IMG/VR virus record: IMGVR_UViG_3300042897_000035
Span: 1-30,522 of that record
From: a virus
Reading direction: 5' to 3' (one strand)
DNA length: 30,522 bases
The notes below the pieces were generated by a model. It did no database searches. It saw nothing but the letters and a program-made list of their open reading frames with translations, and was not told the origin of the DNA. The translations under genes were made by a program, and so were the position numbers. Shown one piece after another: positions 22,889 through 28,524 of the stretch (positions are counted from its first letter, which is position 1; every line of letters begins with the position of its first letter).

Positions 22889-23733
22889 AATATATCTTTT
22901 AATGGGTCATAAAATGCTCCTTCAACTTGTGGCAATCCAAAATTATTTACTTTAAAACTAAAGTTTTCAAATGGTGCATTTCTTGAGCGTTTACAACTTA
23001 CGGTTACTAATCCTTTATTTACTGTGTTTAATTCTAATTGTATTTGTGTTTCTGTTTTCTTTTCTAAAAATGAACCTAAATGCCCTGTTGGTTTATCTGT
23101 TCCAAAGTTAGAATGTATTACTGTAACTATATGGCAATTTAATTCCTTTGACCATTTCATTAACTTCTGGACAACTGCATTACTTTCCTCAATATTATTT
23201 ACATCAGAACATAAATCTGCAATACCATCAATAATTACTAATCCAATATCTGTAGCTTCAAGTTTATCGTAAAGGTAGTATTCTATAAATTCAACTCTTT
23301 CTTTAAATGATAATTGTCGCAATGCTAAAGTATGATATTTATCTGTTTTTATTCCAGTCATATCAATAGGACGTTTAAACACCACTGAAGCGTGAAAATT
23401 TGATTGTTCAGTGTCAAAATGTATTAAGTGCTTATTATCTCTATTAGCCTTTAAATCACCTCCAAATTGCTCTAAATCATCTGCTAAATATATTGCTGAT
23501 AATAATGATACAAAGAATGTTTTTTTACTTTTAGGAGGAGCTTGTACAAAGCTAAAATTTCCATAAGTTCCTATTGGTGTAGGATATTCTATTTTTCCAT
23601 CTTTAGTTTCGTAACTTTTAACACCAAATGAAATTGCTGGTTTAGGATGCGTTATCTTTTCTAATGGATTAATGAAACATTCTGCTTCAAAAACTTCCAT
23701 TAATAATCTCTTTTCGTCTTTGTTTAATTCCAT
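22885..23733 (-). CDS. RecA/RepA-fold ATPase, putative replicative helicase
   Basis: 282 residues. Walker A-like QAPPKSKKTF (64-73), HFDTEQS (105-111), Walker B LVIIDGIADL (165-174) and a VTVIHSNFG sensor segment near 200 match RepA/DnaB-type AAA_25 ATPases. The Walker A lacks its usual glycines (APPKSKKT instead of GxxxxGKT). It is probably a hexameric helicase or loader for host replication proteins. It is placed after SSB, and its ATG follows an AAACAAACAAA leader and a hairpin at 23755..23780. Confidence 0.7.
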   Translation of the reverse strand: MELNKDEKRLLMEVFEAECFINPLEKITHPKPAISFGVKSYETKDGKIEYPTPIGTYGNFSFVQAPPKSKKTFFVSLLSAIYLADDLEQFGGDLKANRDNKHLIHFDTEQSNFHASVVFKRPIDMTGIKTDKYHTLALRQLSFKERVEFIEYYLYDKLEATDIGLVIIDGIADLCSDVNNIEESNAVVQKLMKWSKELNCHIVTVIHSNFGTDKPTGHLGSFLEKKTETQIQLELNTVNKGLVTVSCKRSRNAPFENFSFKVNNFGLPQVEGAFYDPLKDIF

Positions 23734-23754
23734 TTGTTTGTTTGTTTCTATATT

Positions 23755-23780
23755 TCGGCACTATGTTAAAATAATGCCGA
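23755..23780 (-). promoter_or_regulatory. Leader hairpin upstream of the RepA-like ATPase
   Basis: TCGGCA pairs with TGCCGA, then after one mismatch TAT with ATA, around loop GTTAAA. It is not followed by a T run on the minus strand, so it is not a normal terminator. Lying 21 bases before the ATG, it could protect the 3' or 5' end of an RNA, or serve as an operator. Confidence 0.5.
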
Positions 23781-23798
23781 TTTATAGTTAGTATAATT

Positions 23799-24338
23799 TT
23801 AGAAATTTAATAATACTTTATTTATTAATTCTAAATGTTTTTCTTTTGTATCTAATAAAATACCATTTAAATCTTTATACATAAAAGTATTTTTATCATA
23901 TTTTATAAATCTATGAATTTTTGCGTGGTCAGTTCTATTTAATTCAATTATATCTTTTGCAAATTCAACATTATAATTCCAATGATGTCTTTGATTTTTT
24001 TCATCTAAAAGTTTAACTCTTTGAGATAATGTTTTTGCTTTTTGTTTTTCAGGATATTTAAATTTATATTTTTCTGAAATAATTTTTTTATTTTCAACTG
24101 TAGGTTTATATTTATCTTTATAAAAAAGTCTATGATATTTACCCCTATTTCTTTCTCTTTCTTTTTCTAAACCTTCTGGAGTAGATATTAATTTTTGTGT
24201 TATAATTTTTACATCTAATTTAGTACATATTTTACATTTTCCTAAATAACCATCTTTTGTTGCAGGATGTTTGTAAAAATCATTTAATTCTTTTTTAATG
24301 TTACATTTAAAGCAAACCTTTGTTACAATCGTATTCAT
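23799..24338 (-). CDS. HNH-like zinc-finger endonuclease
   Basis: 179 residues. CFKCNIKKELNDFYKH and GYLGKCKICTK form a four-Cys zinc site (residues about 9-38), followed by a basic helical region and then RHHWNYNVEFAKDIIELN plus DHAKIHRF, an HNH-like arrangement (H117, H118, N120, H138, H141). It stands between SSB and the ATPase and seems unlinked to either, as free-standing homing endonucleases do. Its codons look even more AT-rich than its neighbours (many Lys, Ile, Tyr). Confidence 0.65.
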   Translation of the reverse strand: MNTIVTKVCFKCNIKKELNDFYKHPATKDGYLGKCKICTKLDVKIITQKLISTPEGLEKERERNRGKYHRLFYKDKYKPTVENKKIISEKYKFKYPEKQKAKTLSQRVKLLDEKNQRHHWNYNVEFAKDIIELNRTDHAKIHRFIKYDKNTFMYKDLNGILLDTKEKHLELINKVLLNF

Positions 24339-24363
24339 ATAATTATATTTAAATTAATAATAA

Positions 24364-24371
24364 CAAAGGTA
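24364..24371 (-). promoter_or_regulatory. Possible -7 box before the HNH-like gene
   Basis: Minus strand TACCTTTG fits TAnnTTTG and lies 26 bases before the ATG at 24338. No -33 TTG is present at the right distance, and the GTTAAA element is missing, so this is a weak call. Confidence 0.3.
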
Positions 24372-24404
24372 ATACTTTAAAATGGTAATAAAAAATTTAT
24401 TTTA

Positions 24405-24418
24405 CCTTTTTAAAAAGG
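24405..24418. repeat. 14-base perfect palindrome at the SSB stop codon
   Basis: CCTTTTTAAAAAGG is its own reverse complement. It contains the SSB stop codon (TAA). With no loop it is more likely a protein-binding site or chance product of the coding text (Pro-Phe-stop) than a terminator. Confidence 0.35.
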
Positions 24419-24706
24419 GAGGTCACTTGAAATTTCTTCTTTAGTTACTTCTGCTTTTTTATCAGCAACTGATATAGTTCCATTTGTCCAGATTACATTT
24501 CCATTTCCTAAATACGTTTTAGGCTTCTTTGCTTCTCTTTCTTCTTTTGTTTGACTATCTGTTAAAGAAACATTTTGTCCCCATTGGTTAGATTCGTCAT
24601 TTACTCCAACTGTAAAGTTGTAATAAACTGCACCATCTTTACCTGATACAAATTTTTCTTTAGGTAATTTGTCAACTCTTAAACTTACATTAATTAATGC
24701 ACTCAT
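24410..24706 (-). CDS. ssb: Single-stranded DNA-binding protein
   Basis: 98 residues. It has an OB-fold-like pattern (SALINVSLRVDKLPKEKF, YYNFTVGVND, NVIWTNGTISVADKK) and the diagnostic acidic tip ISSDLPF, which in SSBs binds partner proteins. It is shorter than host SSBs (about 140-180 residues) and has almost no linker. It follows the ERF gene, a frequent pairing in phage recombination modules. Confidence 0.8.
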   Translation of the reverse strand: MSALINVSLRVDKLPKEKFVSGKDGAVYYNFTVGVNDESNQWGQNVSLTDSQTKEEREAKKPKTYLGNGNVIWTNGTISVADKKAEVTKEEISSDLPF

Positions 24707-24763
24707 AATTTATTTAATTTAATTTGCTTACCTTTTTTTACTGTTGTCAGCTATTCAGCTTTA

Positions 24764-25318
24764 TTATTTAACTTTTAATAATTCGTCTTTTACAACTTTA
24801 GTCATTTTATACTTATTTTCTATTGTTGCAATATTACCACCATTTTTTAAATATTCAATAGCTTTATTAAATTCTGGTGTATTTTTATTTAACCATTTTT
24901 TATCATCTAATGCTGCACTTATTTCTTTTGGTGTTAAAGTTTCTGCTACATTTGATTTTTTACTTGCTAAATTCGCATCATCATCTTCAGCCTGTAAAGC
25001 TAATAAAGACTGTAAAGTGTATCTTCTAAAATAAGTAATTGCTGAACCTAATTTTTGCGGGTCTGTTATACCAGTTAGATTAATTCCTGATTCAATAGAA
25101 AACCCATTTGTATCATAAATAATACTTTTTACTAAATTATCTTGAATAGGTTGTAATAATAATAAACCATTTTTTTGTATAATTGGTTCAACGTGCATAA
25201 GTAAAGAATTTATATCAAAGTATTTACTTTTAAAAAAAGGATTGCTACTATCTTTTGAAATCCTACCTACTTCAGATTTAACTGCTGCTAATTTTTCATA
25301 AAAATTTAATTCTGTCAT
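24764..25318 (-). CDS. erf: ERF-family single-strand annealing protein
   Basis: 184 residues. Early text FYEKLAAVKSEVGRI, then NPFFKSKYFDINSLLMHVEP and the family hallmark GSAITYFRRYTLQSLLALQA followed by EDDDAN (residues about 91-116) identify the ERF superfamily. It would anneal ssDNA ends for recombination-dependent replication and genome circularisation. The C-terminal 60 residues are charged helices. Next to SSB (57-base gap) and preceded by an HNH endonuclease gene. Confidence 0.85.
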   Translation of the reverse strand: MTELNFYEKLAAVKSEVGRISKDSSNPFFKSKYFDINSLLMHVEPIIQKNGLLLLQPIQDNLVKSIIYDTNGFSIESGINLTGITDPQKLGSAITYFRRYTLQSLLALQAEDDDANLASKKSNVAETLTPKEISAALDDKKWLNKNTPEFNKAIEYLKNGGNIATIENKYKMTKVVKDELLKVK

Positions 25319-25321
25319 TTT

Positions 25322-25762
25322 TTATAGTTTTAAGTTATTGTTTTTTCTAAAATTTATACATTCTTCTATTGTTAAAAATCTATATTGTTTATTGTTAAAT
25401 TGAGTTGTAAATTTACTTTTTAAACCTTTTGTTATTTCATCTTTATAAATTCCAACATAACCAGTTATATCATTTGCTTTTCTTTTATGATTTAAAGAAT
25501 TTTCTAAACAACTAACATCCCTTAAATTTTTAATTCTATTATCACTTGTTATTCCATTAATATGGTCTATTAAATTATCAGGGTATTTTTTATAATTATA
25601 AAGCCAAATTAATCTATGTGCTTTATGTTGTTTACCTTTGTATTTTATAATTAAATACCCAAATTTATCTTTAGAACCATTACTATTTTTTCTTGTAATT
25701 CTATTTAATAATCCAGTATTATTATTATATTCAAAATTACTTATTAATTCTTCATATTCCAT
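25322..25762 (-). CDS. HNH homing endonuclease
   Basis: 146 residues of the HNH_3/NUMOD type: KAHRLIWLYNYKKYPDNLID (47-66), then DHINGITSDNRIKNLRDVS (66-84) with D66-H67, N69, N75 and N79, and CLENSLNHK. A C-terminal TGYVGIYKDE segment looks like an AP2-type DNA-binding domain. It lies only 3 bases before ERF with no sign of an intron, so it is probably a free-standing mobile gene inserted into the recombination operon. Confidence 0.85.
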   Translation of the reverse strand: MEYEELISNFEYNNNTGLLNRITRKNSNGSKDKFGYLIIKYKGKQHKAHRLIWLYNYKKYPDNLIDHINGITSDNRIKNLRDVSCLENSLNHKRKANDITGYVGIYKDEITKGLKSKFTTQFNNKQYRFLTIEECINFRKNNNLKL

Positions 25763-25763
25763 T

Positions 25764-25943
25764 TTAAGTTGTTTTTAAGTTATAAAGTTCCTGTTTAATT
25801 ATTGTCTTGTATTCTCTTGGACAATTTTCATCAGCTAATTCAAAACAGTAAGTTTCTAATGTTTGAAGATGGTTTTCTAATTTGCAAATTCTTTTTTGCA
25901 TTGCTTCTAATCTAAATCTGTTGTAATCTAATAAATCTTTCAT
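25764..25943 (-). CDS. Small coiled-coil protein
   Basis: 59 residues, MKDLLDYNRFRLEAMQKRIC..., a heptad-like helix then a Cys-containing tail (CFELADENCPREYK). One base separates its stop from the HNH start. Not recognised. Perhaps the original neighbour of ERF before the HNH gene arrived. Confidence 0.55.
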   Translation of the reverse strand: MKDLLDYNRFRLEAMQKRICKLENHLQTLETYCFELADENCPREYKTIIKQELYNLKTT

Positions 25944-25946
25944 TTG

Positions 25947-26030
25947 TTAAAGTGTTAAAATTAATACTGCAGTAATAAATAATCCCCATAAAATAAATGC
26001 TAATCCGATGTCTTTTAAATTTTGTCTCAT
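25947..26030 (-). CDS. 27-residue single-span membrane peptide
   Basis: MRQNLKDIGLAFILWGLFIT... with a basic N-terminus and one hydrophobic span running to the C-terminus. ATG is preceded by AAACAAACAAA, the early leader. No family; a real gene is plausible because leader and spacing match its neighbours, but it is very short. Confidence 0.45.
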   Translation of the reverse strand: MRQNLKDIGLAFILWGLFITAVLILTL

Positions 26031-26087
26031 TTTGTTTGTTTTTAATTGTTAATGCAGTTTATAGTATACTGCTCCACTTTATTTTTT

Positions 26088-26282
26088 TTATTTATATTCT
26101 GGTAAGATATTTTCATATTCACTTGTTACCATTTTAATTGAAAAAGCTATATTGTTATAATTTTTAATAGTTTTATTAATTTTTTCTTGAAGTTTTTCTA
26201 TTTGTTTTTGTAATTTTTTACAATCTTTTACATTTAAATCTAATTGTTCTTGATTTGTAATGTGAATAAAAGTAGATGTCAT
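26088..26282 (-). CDS. Small coiled-coil protein, first gene of an early unit
   Basis: 64 residues; residues about 14-45 form a strong coiled coil (LNVKDCKKLQKQIEKLQEKI). ATG at 26282 follows an ACAAACAAAAACAAAT leader and a TATATTTG box at 26308, making it the first gene of the unit that continues through ERF, SSB and probably beyond. Function unknown. Confidence 0.65.
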   Translation of the reverse strand: MTSTFIHITNQEQLDLNVKDCKKLQKQIEKLQEKINKTIKNYNNIAFSIKMVTSEYENILPEYK

Positions 26283-26307
26283 AATATTTGTTTTTGTTTG
26301 TTGAGTA

Positions 26308-26341
26308 CAAATATATAACTGTTTTTGATATAAAAAACTAT
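26308..26341 (-). promoter_or_regulatory. Bacteroidota-type promoter for the ERF/SSB unit
   Basis: Minus strand TATATTTGTACTCA with the box at 26315-26308, preceded at 18 bases by ATAGTTTT, almost the same as the promoter at 15716. RNA would start about 20 bases before the ATG at 26282. It follows the terminator at 26378 and the GTTAAA element at 26351. Confidence 0.65.
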
Positions 26342-26350
26342 CAATATTAA

Positions 26351-26373
26351 TTTTAACAAAACTTTAACATTTT
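26351..26373 (-). promoter_or_regulatory. Upstream element with two GTTAAA sites, copy 3
   Basis: Identical over 22 bases to 15758..15779. Gap to the -7 box is 35 bases, against 34 at 15716. It lies directly before the terminator at 26378. Confidence 0.55.
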
Positions 26374-26377
26374 AAAC

Positions 26378-26410
26378 AAAAAAAGGGACACTAATTAAAG
26401 CATCCCTTTT
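26378..26410 (-). terminator. Intrinsic terminator after the NinG-like gene
   Basis: Stem AAAAGGGA/TCCCTTTT, CA/CA internal loop, inner CT/AG pair, loop AATTAA; seven T follow on the minus strand (26384-26378). Same design as the terminator at 4324. Confidence 0.8.
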
Positions 26411-26436
26411 CTAACAAACAATATATAAACAGAGAA

Positions 26437-26820
26437 CTACAAAGATTCTAATTTAGAATTATAGTATTCAATCATTTCAATCAAATCTATATCAGCAAAT
26501 TTAACTATTTGTTTTGATTTAATTAATAAACTATCAGGTAAGTTATTATCAAATTGTGTTAAATACTTTGAGAAAGCATATTGCATACCTTGATTTGTAA
26601 TGTTGCAACCATAACATTGTACACCTACATTATTTTCATCCCAACGTGTTGAATAATGTCTACGTGACATAAAATGGCCACACTGAAGTTTTTTATAATG
26701 GTCTTTTTTATTACAGGTAATACATTCAGCTATTTCATCAATAGCATCTTTACGCCTTATATATTGACTAAAGACTGTATCTAATTTTATTACTAAACTT
26801 TTACGAGTTGGCTTTTTCAT
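26437..26820 (-). CDS. ninG: NinG/Rap-like recombination protein
   Basis: 127 residues. CITCNKKDHYKKLQCGHFMS (C33, C36, C47, H49), RRHYSTRWDENNVGVQC (C69) and CYGCN (C72) reproduce the lambda NinG pattern (CxxC...QCGHF.SR...RWDENNV..QC..CN). Lambda NinG (Rap) cuts branched recombination intermediates. It is shorter at the N-terminus than lambda NinG (about 200 residues). A TACATTTG box lies only four bases before the ATG. Confidence 0.85.
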   Translation of the reverse strand: MKKPTRKSLVIKLDTVFSQYIRRKDAIDEIAECITCNKKDHYKKLQCGHFMSRRHYSTRWDENNVGVQCYGCNITNQGMQYAFSKYLTQFDNNLPDSLLIKSKQIVKFADIDLIEMIEYYNSKLESL

Positions 26821-26824
26821 TTGT

Positions 26825-26860
26825 CAAATGTATGTAGTATAAATTAACAATTTTAGTTAA
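26825..26860 (-). promoter_or_regulatory. Possible promoter with inverted-repeat operator before ninG
   Basis: Minus strand TACATTTG (26832-26825) stands four bases before the ninG ATG, which would make a nearly leaderless RNA. TTAAC-N7-GTTAA (26844-26860) overlaps the expected -33 region and could bind a repressor. Both signals are short and the region is very AT-rich. Confidence 0.4.
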
Positions 26861-26881
26861 AAACTTTATTTTAAAATAGCA

Positions 26882-26910
26882 TTGTTTTAATTTTTTATCC
26901 TGTAACTTTG
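26882..26910 (+). promoter_or_regulatory. Plus-strand promoter-like sequence without a gene
   Basis: TTG (26882-26884), 18 bases, TAACTTTG (26903-26910): a near-ideal Bacteroidota vegetative promoter pointing against all genes. Downstream of it is a thymine-poor stretch to about 27000 and then the antisense of the lysis genes. No plus-strand ORF of note follows. The 204-base gap 26821..27024 otherwise holds only the ninG control region. Confidence 0.45.
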
Positions 26911-27024
26911 CCTTGTAATCAAAAAACAAAATAAGTATTTAAAAAAAGATTAAAATAAATAACCAAAAAGAAACAAAATAAATAACAAAAAACAAAGTGT
27001 GGAGAAGGCAACTATATGCCAAAT

Positions 27025-27159
27025 TTATCTTCCTTGACCTCTGTACTTCTTTTGGTAATTTTTAGAAGATTTTAATTTAGAAGATTTTGTTTTGGAATGT
27101 ATATTTGGTCTTGAAATATTAGTTTCTATACGGGTAGAAACCACCGTCTGTTTTGCCAT
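27025..27159 (-). CDS. Small basic protein (KYRGQGR end)
   Basis: 44 residues, MAKQTVVSTRIETNISRPNI... ending KNYQKKYRGQGR; about a third is Lys/Arg/Ser. ATG lies 34 bases inside the spanin gene. I remember tiny basic ORFs with a similar ending in Bacteroidota phages, which makes it more credible. May bind nucleic acid; unknown. Confidence 0.5.
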   Translation of the reverse strand: MAKQTVVSTRIETNISRPNIHSKTKSSKLKSSKNYQKKYRGQGR

Positions 27160-27617
27160 ACTAAATAAATTATAATTATAATTAAAATATATCCTATTGG
27201 ATTAGAAGTTTTCTCTATATTTTTAACTTTTGTATTTTCTTTAACCTTTGTAGTTTGTTGTTTATCTTCAATTTTAGACACTTTTATATCTTGTTTATGT
27301 AAACTATTGTCTTTTGTATTTATGTGTCTTAAAACAACATTTCTGTACGTTATACCATTTACTACAATATCTTTACAAGTATCAAGTGGAGTAATTATAA
27401 ATTCATTGGTTACAATATCGTTTTTAGTTTCTATTTTAATATCTTCTTTTGTAACAATTTTAGTAACTATTTGTGACAAACTATCCTTCTTAACTTCTTC
27501 TATTACTACTTTTCTTGTTGAGCAAGATGATAATATAGTAATTGAAATAATAGCTAATGTAACTGCTAACCAAAAGGATAAAACTCCTTTATTTCGTGAA
27601 ATAATTGTCTGCTTCAA
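27126..27617 (-). CDS. Putative unimolecular spanin (u-spanin)
   Basis: 163 residues. N-terminal lipoprotein signal: basic start, hydrophobic span (residues 12-28) and lipobox LSSC with C32. The middle is a charged, strand-rich periplasmic region; the C-terminus has a membrane span (GYILIIIIIYLVW, about 141-153) followed by a basic tail. An outer-membrane lipid anchor plus an inner-membrane span in one protein is the definition of a u-spanin (as T1 gp11), which fuses the two membranes in the last step of lysis. The only upstream start is TTG at 27617, inside the endolysin gene (29-base overlap). Confidence 0.7.
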   Translation of the reverse strand: MKQTIISRNKGVLSFWLAVTLAIISITILSSCSTRKVVIEEVKKDSLSQIVTKIVTKEDIKIETKNDIVTNEFIITPLDTCKDIVVNGITYRNVVLRHINTKDNSLHKQDIKVSKIEDKQQTTKVKENTKVKNIEKTSNPIGYILIIIIIYLVWQNRRWFLPV

Positions 27618-28038
27618 TTTGTCTTCTTTTAGTTAAACCTGCTAATTTTTTTGTTCCTACTTTATCCCATTTTAAAAACTCTGTACGTATAGCTGGGTCT
27701 TTATGATTTGCATTTACTTTCTTTAATAATGTACTTCTCATAAAATTTGCAACACCAACATTATAAGCAAAAGAAACTAAAGAATTGAAAGAATTTTGAG
27801 TTAAAGGTTGTGTAACACATTTAGAAACTCTTTTAGCAAAATTATCAGCTATGTCTTTAAACATATCAAATGCTTCAGCTTTAGTTATTTCCTTATCTAC
27901 CATAGTCACTTTTTTACCATCTTTATAAAAAGTATTACCATAACCAATTGTAGCTAATTTAGCAGGACATAAATACGGTTTAGCACTAAAGCCTTCAAAC
28001 TCGCATATCATAAGATAGCCTTTATTGTCCAGTTTCAT
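27589..28038 (-). CDS. Endolysin, GH24 lysozyme
   Basis: 149 residues. FEGFSAKPYLCPAKLATIGY holds the catalytic pattern E15-8aa-C24-5aa-T30 of phage lysozymes (E-8aa-D/C-5aa-T), followed by GYGNTF. The rest (KEITKAEAFDMFKDI, LTQNSFNSLVSFAYNVGVAN, GLTKRRQIEADNYF) matches the T4/P22 family to the end. No signal peptide, so it needs a holin for export; two small membrane proteins are encoded just upstream. It cleaves peptidoglycan between NAM and NAG. Confidence 0.92.
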   Translation of the reverse strand: MKLDNKGYLMICEFEGFSAKPYLCPAKLATIGYGNTFYKDGKKVTMVDKEITKAEAFDMFKDIADNFAKRVSKCVTQPLTQNSFNSLVSFAYNVGVANFMRSTLLKKVNANHKDPAIRTEFLKWDKVGTKKLAGLTKRRQIEADNYFTK

Positions 28039-28189
28039 CTTTTACTTTTTTATTAAATGATTCGTAAATTTTAACACCTGTATATATAATTGATAATACC
28101 AAAAGAGTTAATTTTAATATATTCTCTACGTTAGTAAACGTAATAACCAATGCTAACGAATTAAGCATATATAATTTCATTGATTCCAT
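28022..28189 (-). CDS. Small membrane protein, holin candidate
   Basis: 55 residues with two hydrophobic spans (about 6-19 LYMLNSLALVITFT and 24-38 ILKLTLLVLSIIYTG), then a charged tail (FNKKVKDETGQ). Small size, two spans, charged C-terminus and 17-base overlap with the endolysin start are the usual features of class II holins. The neighbouring 58-residue protein is an equal candidate; they may form a holin/antiholin pair. Confidence 0.6.
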   Translation of the reverse strand: MESMKLYMLNSLALVITFTNVENILKLTLLVLSIIYTGVKIYESFNKKVKDETGQ

Positions 28190-28190
28190 T

Positions 28191-28367
28191 TTAACTCTTT
28201 AATTTCGCAACTATATCAGTAAATCCTTGTATGCTTACATAAGCAGTTGCTATTACTACCCAGTCTTGAGATGTTAAATCACCAGCAAATAATCCACAAC
28301 AAGCTATAACAAACACCATTAGTTTACGTGATATAATCTTATTTAATATTTTATCTAAATTATTCAT
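28191..28367 (-). CDS. Small membrane protein, second holin candidate
   Basis: 58 residues: a basic amphipathic start (MNNLDKILNKIISRKL), a hydrophobic span (about 16-28, LMVFVIACCGLFA) and a second, weaker one (about 36-49, WVVIATAYVSIQGF), ending KLKS. Its ATG is 8 bases inside the upstream gene. I know similar proteins in lysis clusters of Bacteroidota phages. Two adjacent candidates suggest holin plus antiholin. Confidence 0.6.
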   Translation of the reverse strand: MNNLDKILNKIISRKLMVFVIACCGLFAGDLTSQDWVVIATAYVSIQGFTDIVAKLKS

Positions 28368-28524
28368 AATTCAAATATTGATGTTGTTCTGGAATATCAT
28401 CTTCCGATATTTCAAATAATTCTGGATGTTCTAAAATTGAAGGATGTTGTTCTAATGGTTCTTCTGCTATTACAACAGTATAACTATCTGTTCCTACTGT
28501 ATTTATTTGTCTTATATGTCTCAT
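28360..28524 (-). CDS. Small acidic protein after the tail fibre
   Basis: 54 residues, MRHIRQINTVGTDSYTVVIA... then a Glu/His/Pro-rich acidic C-terminus. ATG shares one base with the tail-fibre stop (TAATG). Could be a fibre-associated chaperone or a regulator of lysis; not recognised. Confidence 0.55.
   Translation of the reverse strand: MRHIRQINTVGTDSYTVVIAEEPLEQHPSILEHPELFEISEDDIPEQHQYLNYE

Noticed and set aside
27307-27636. Plus-strand ORF of 109 residues opposite the spanin
   Set aside because: Mirror of the spanin's Thr/Ile/Val-rich codons; no start signal, though it would lie on RNA from the orphan promoter.
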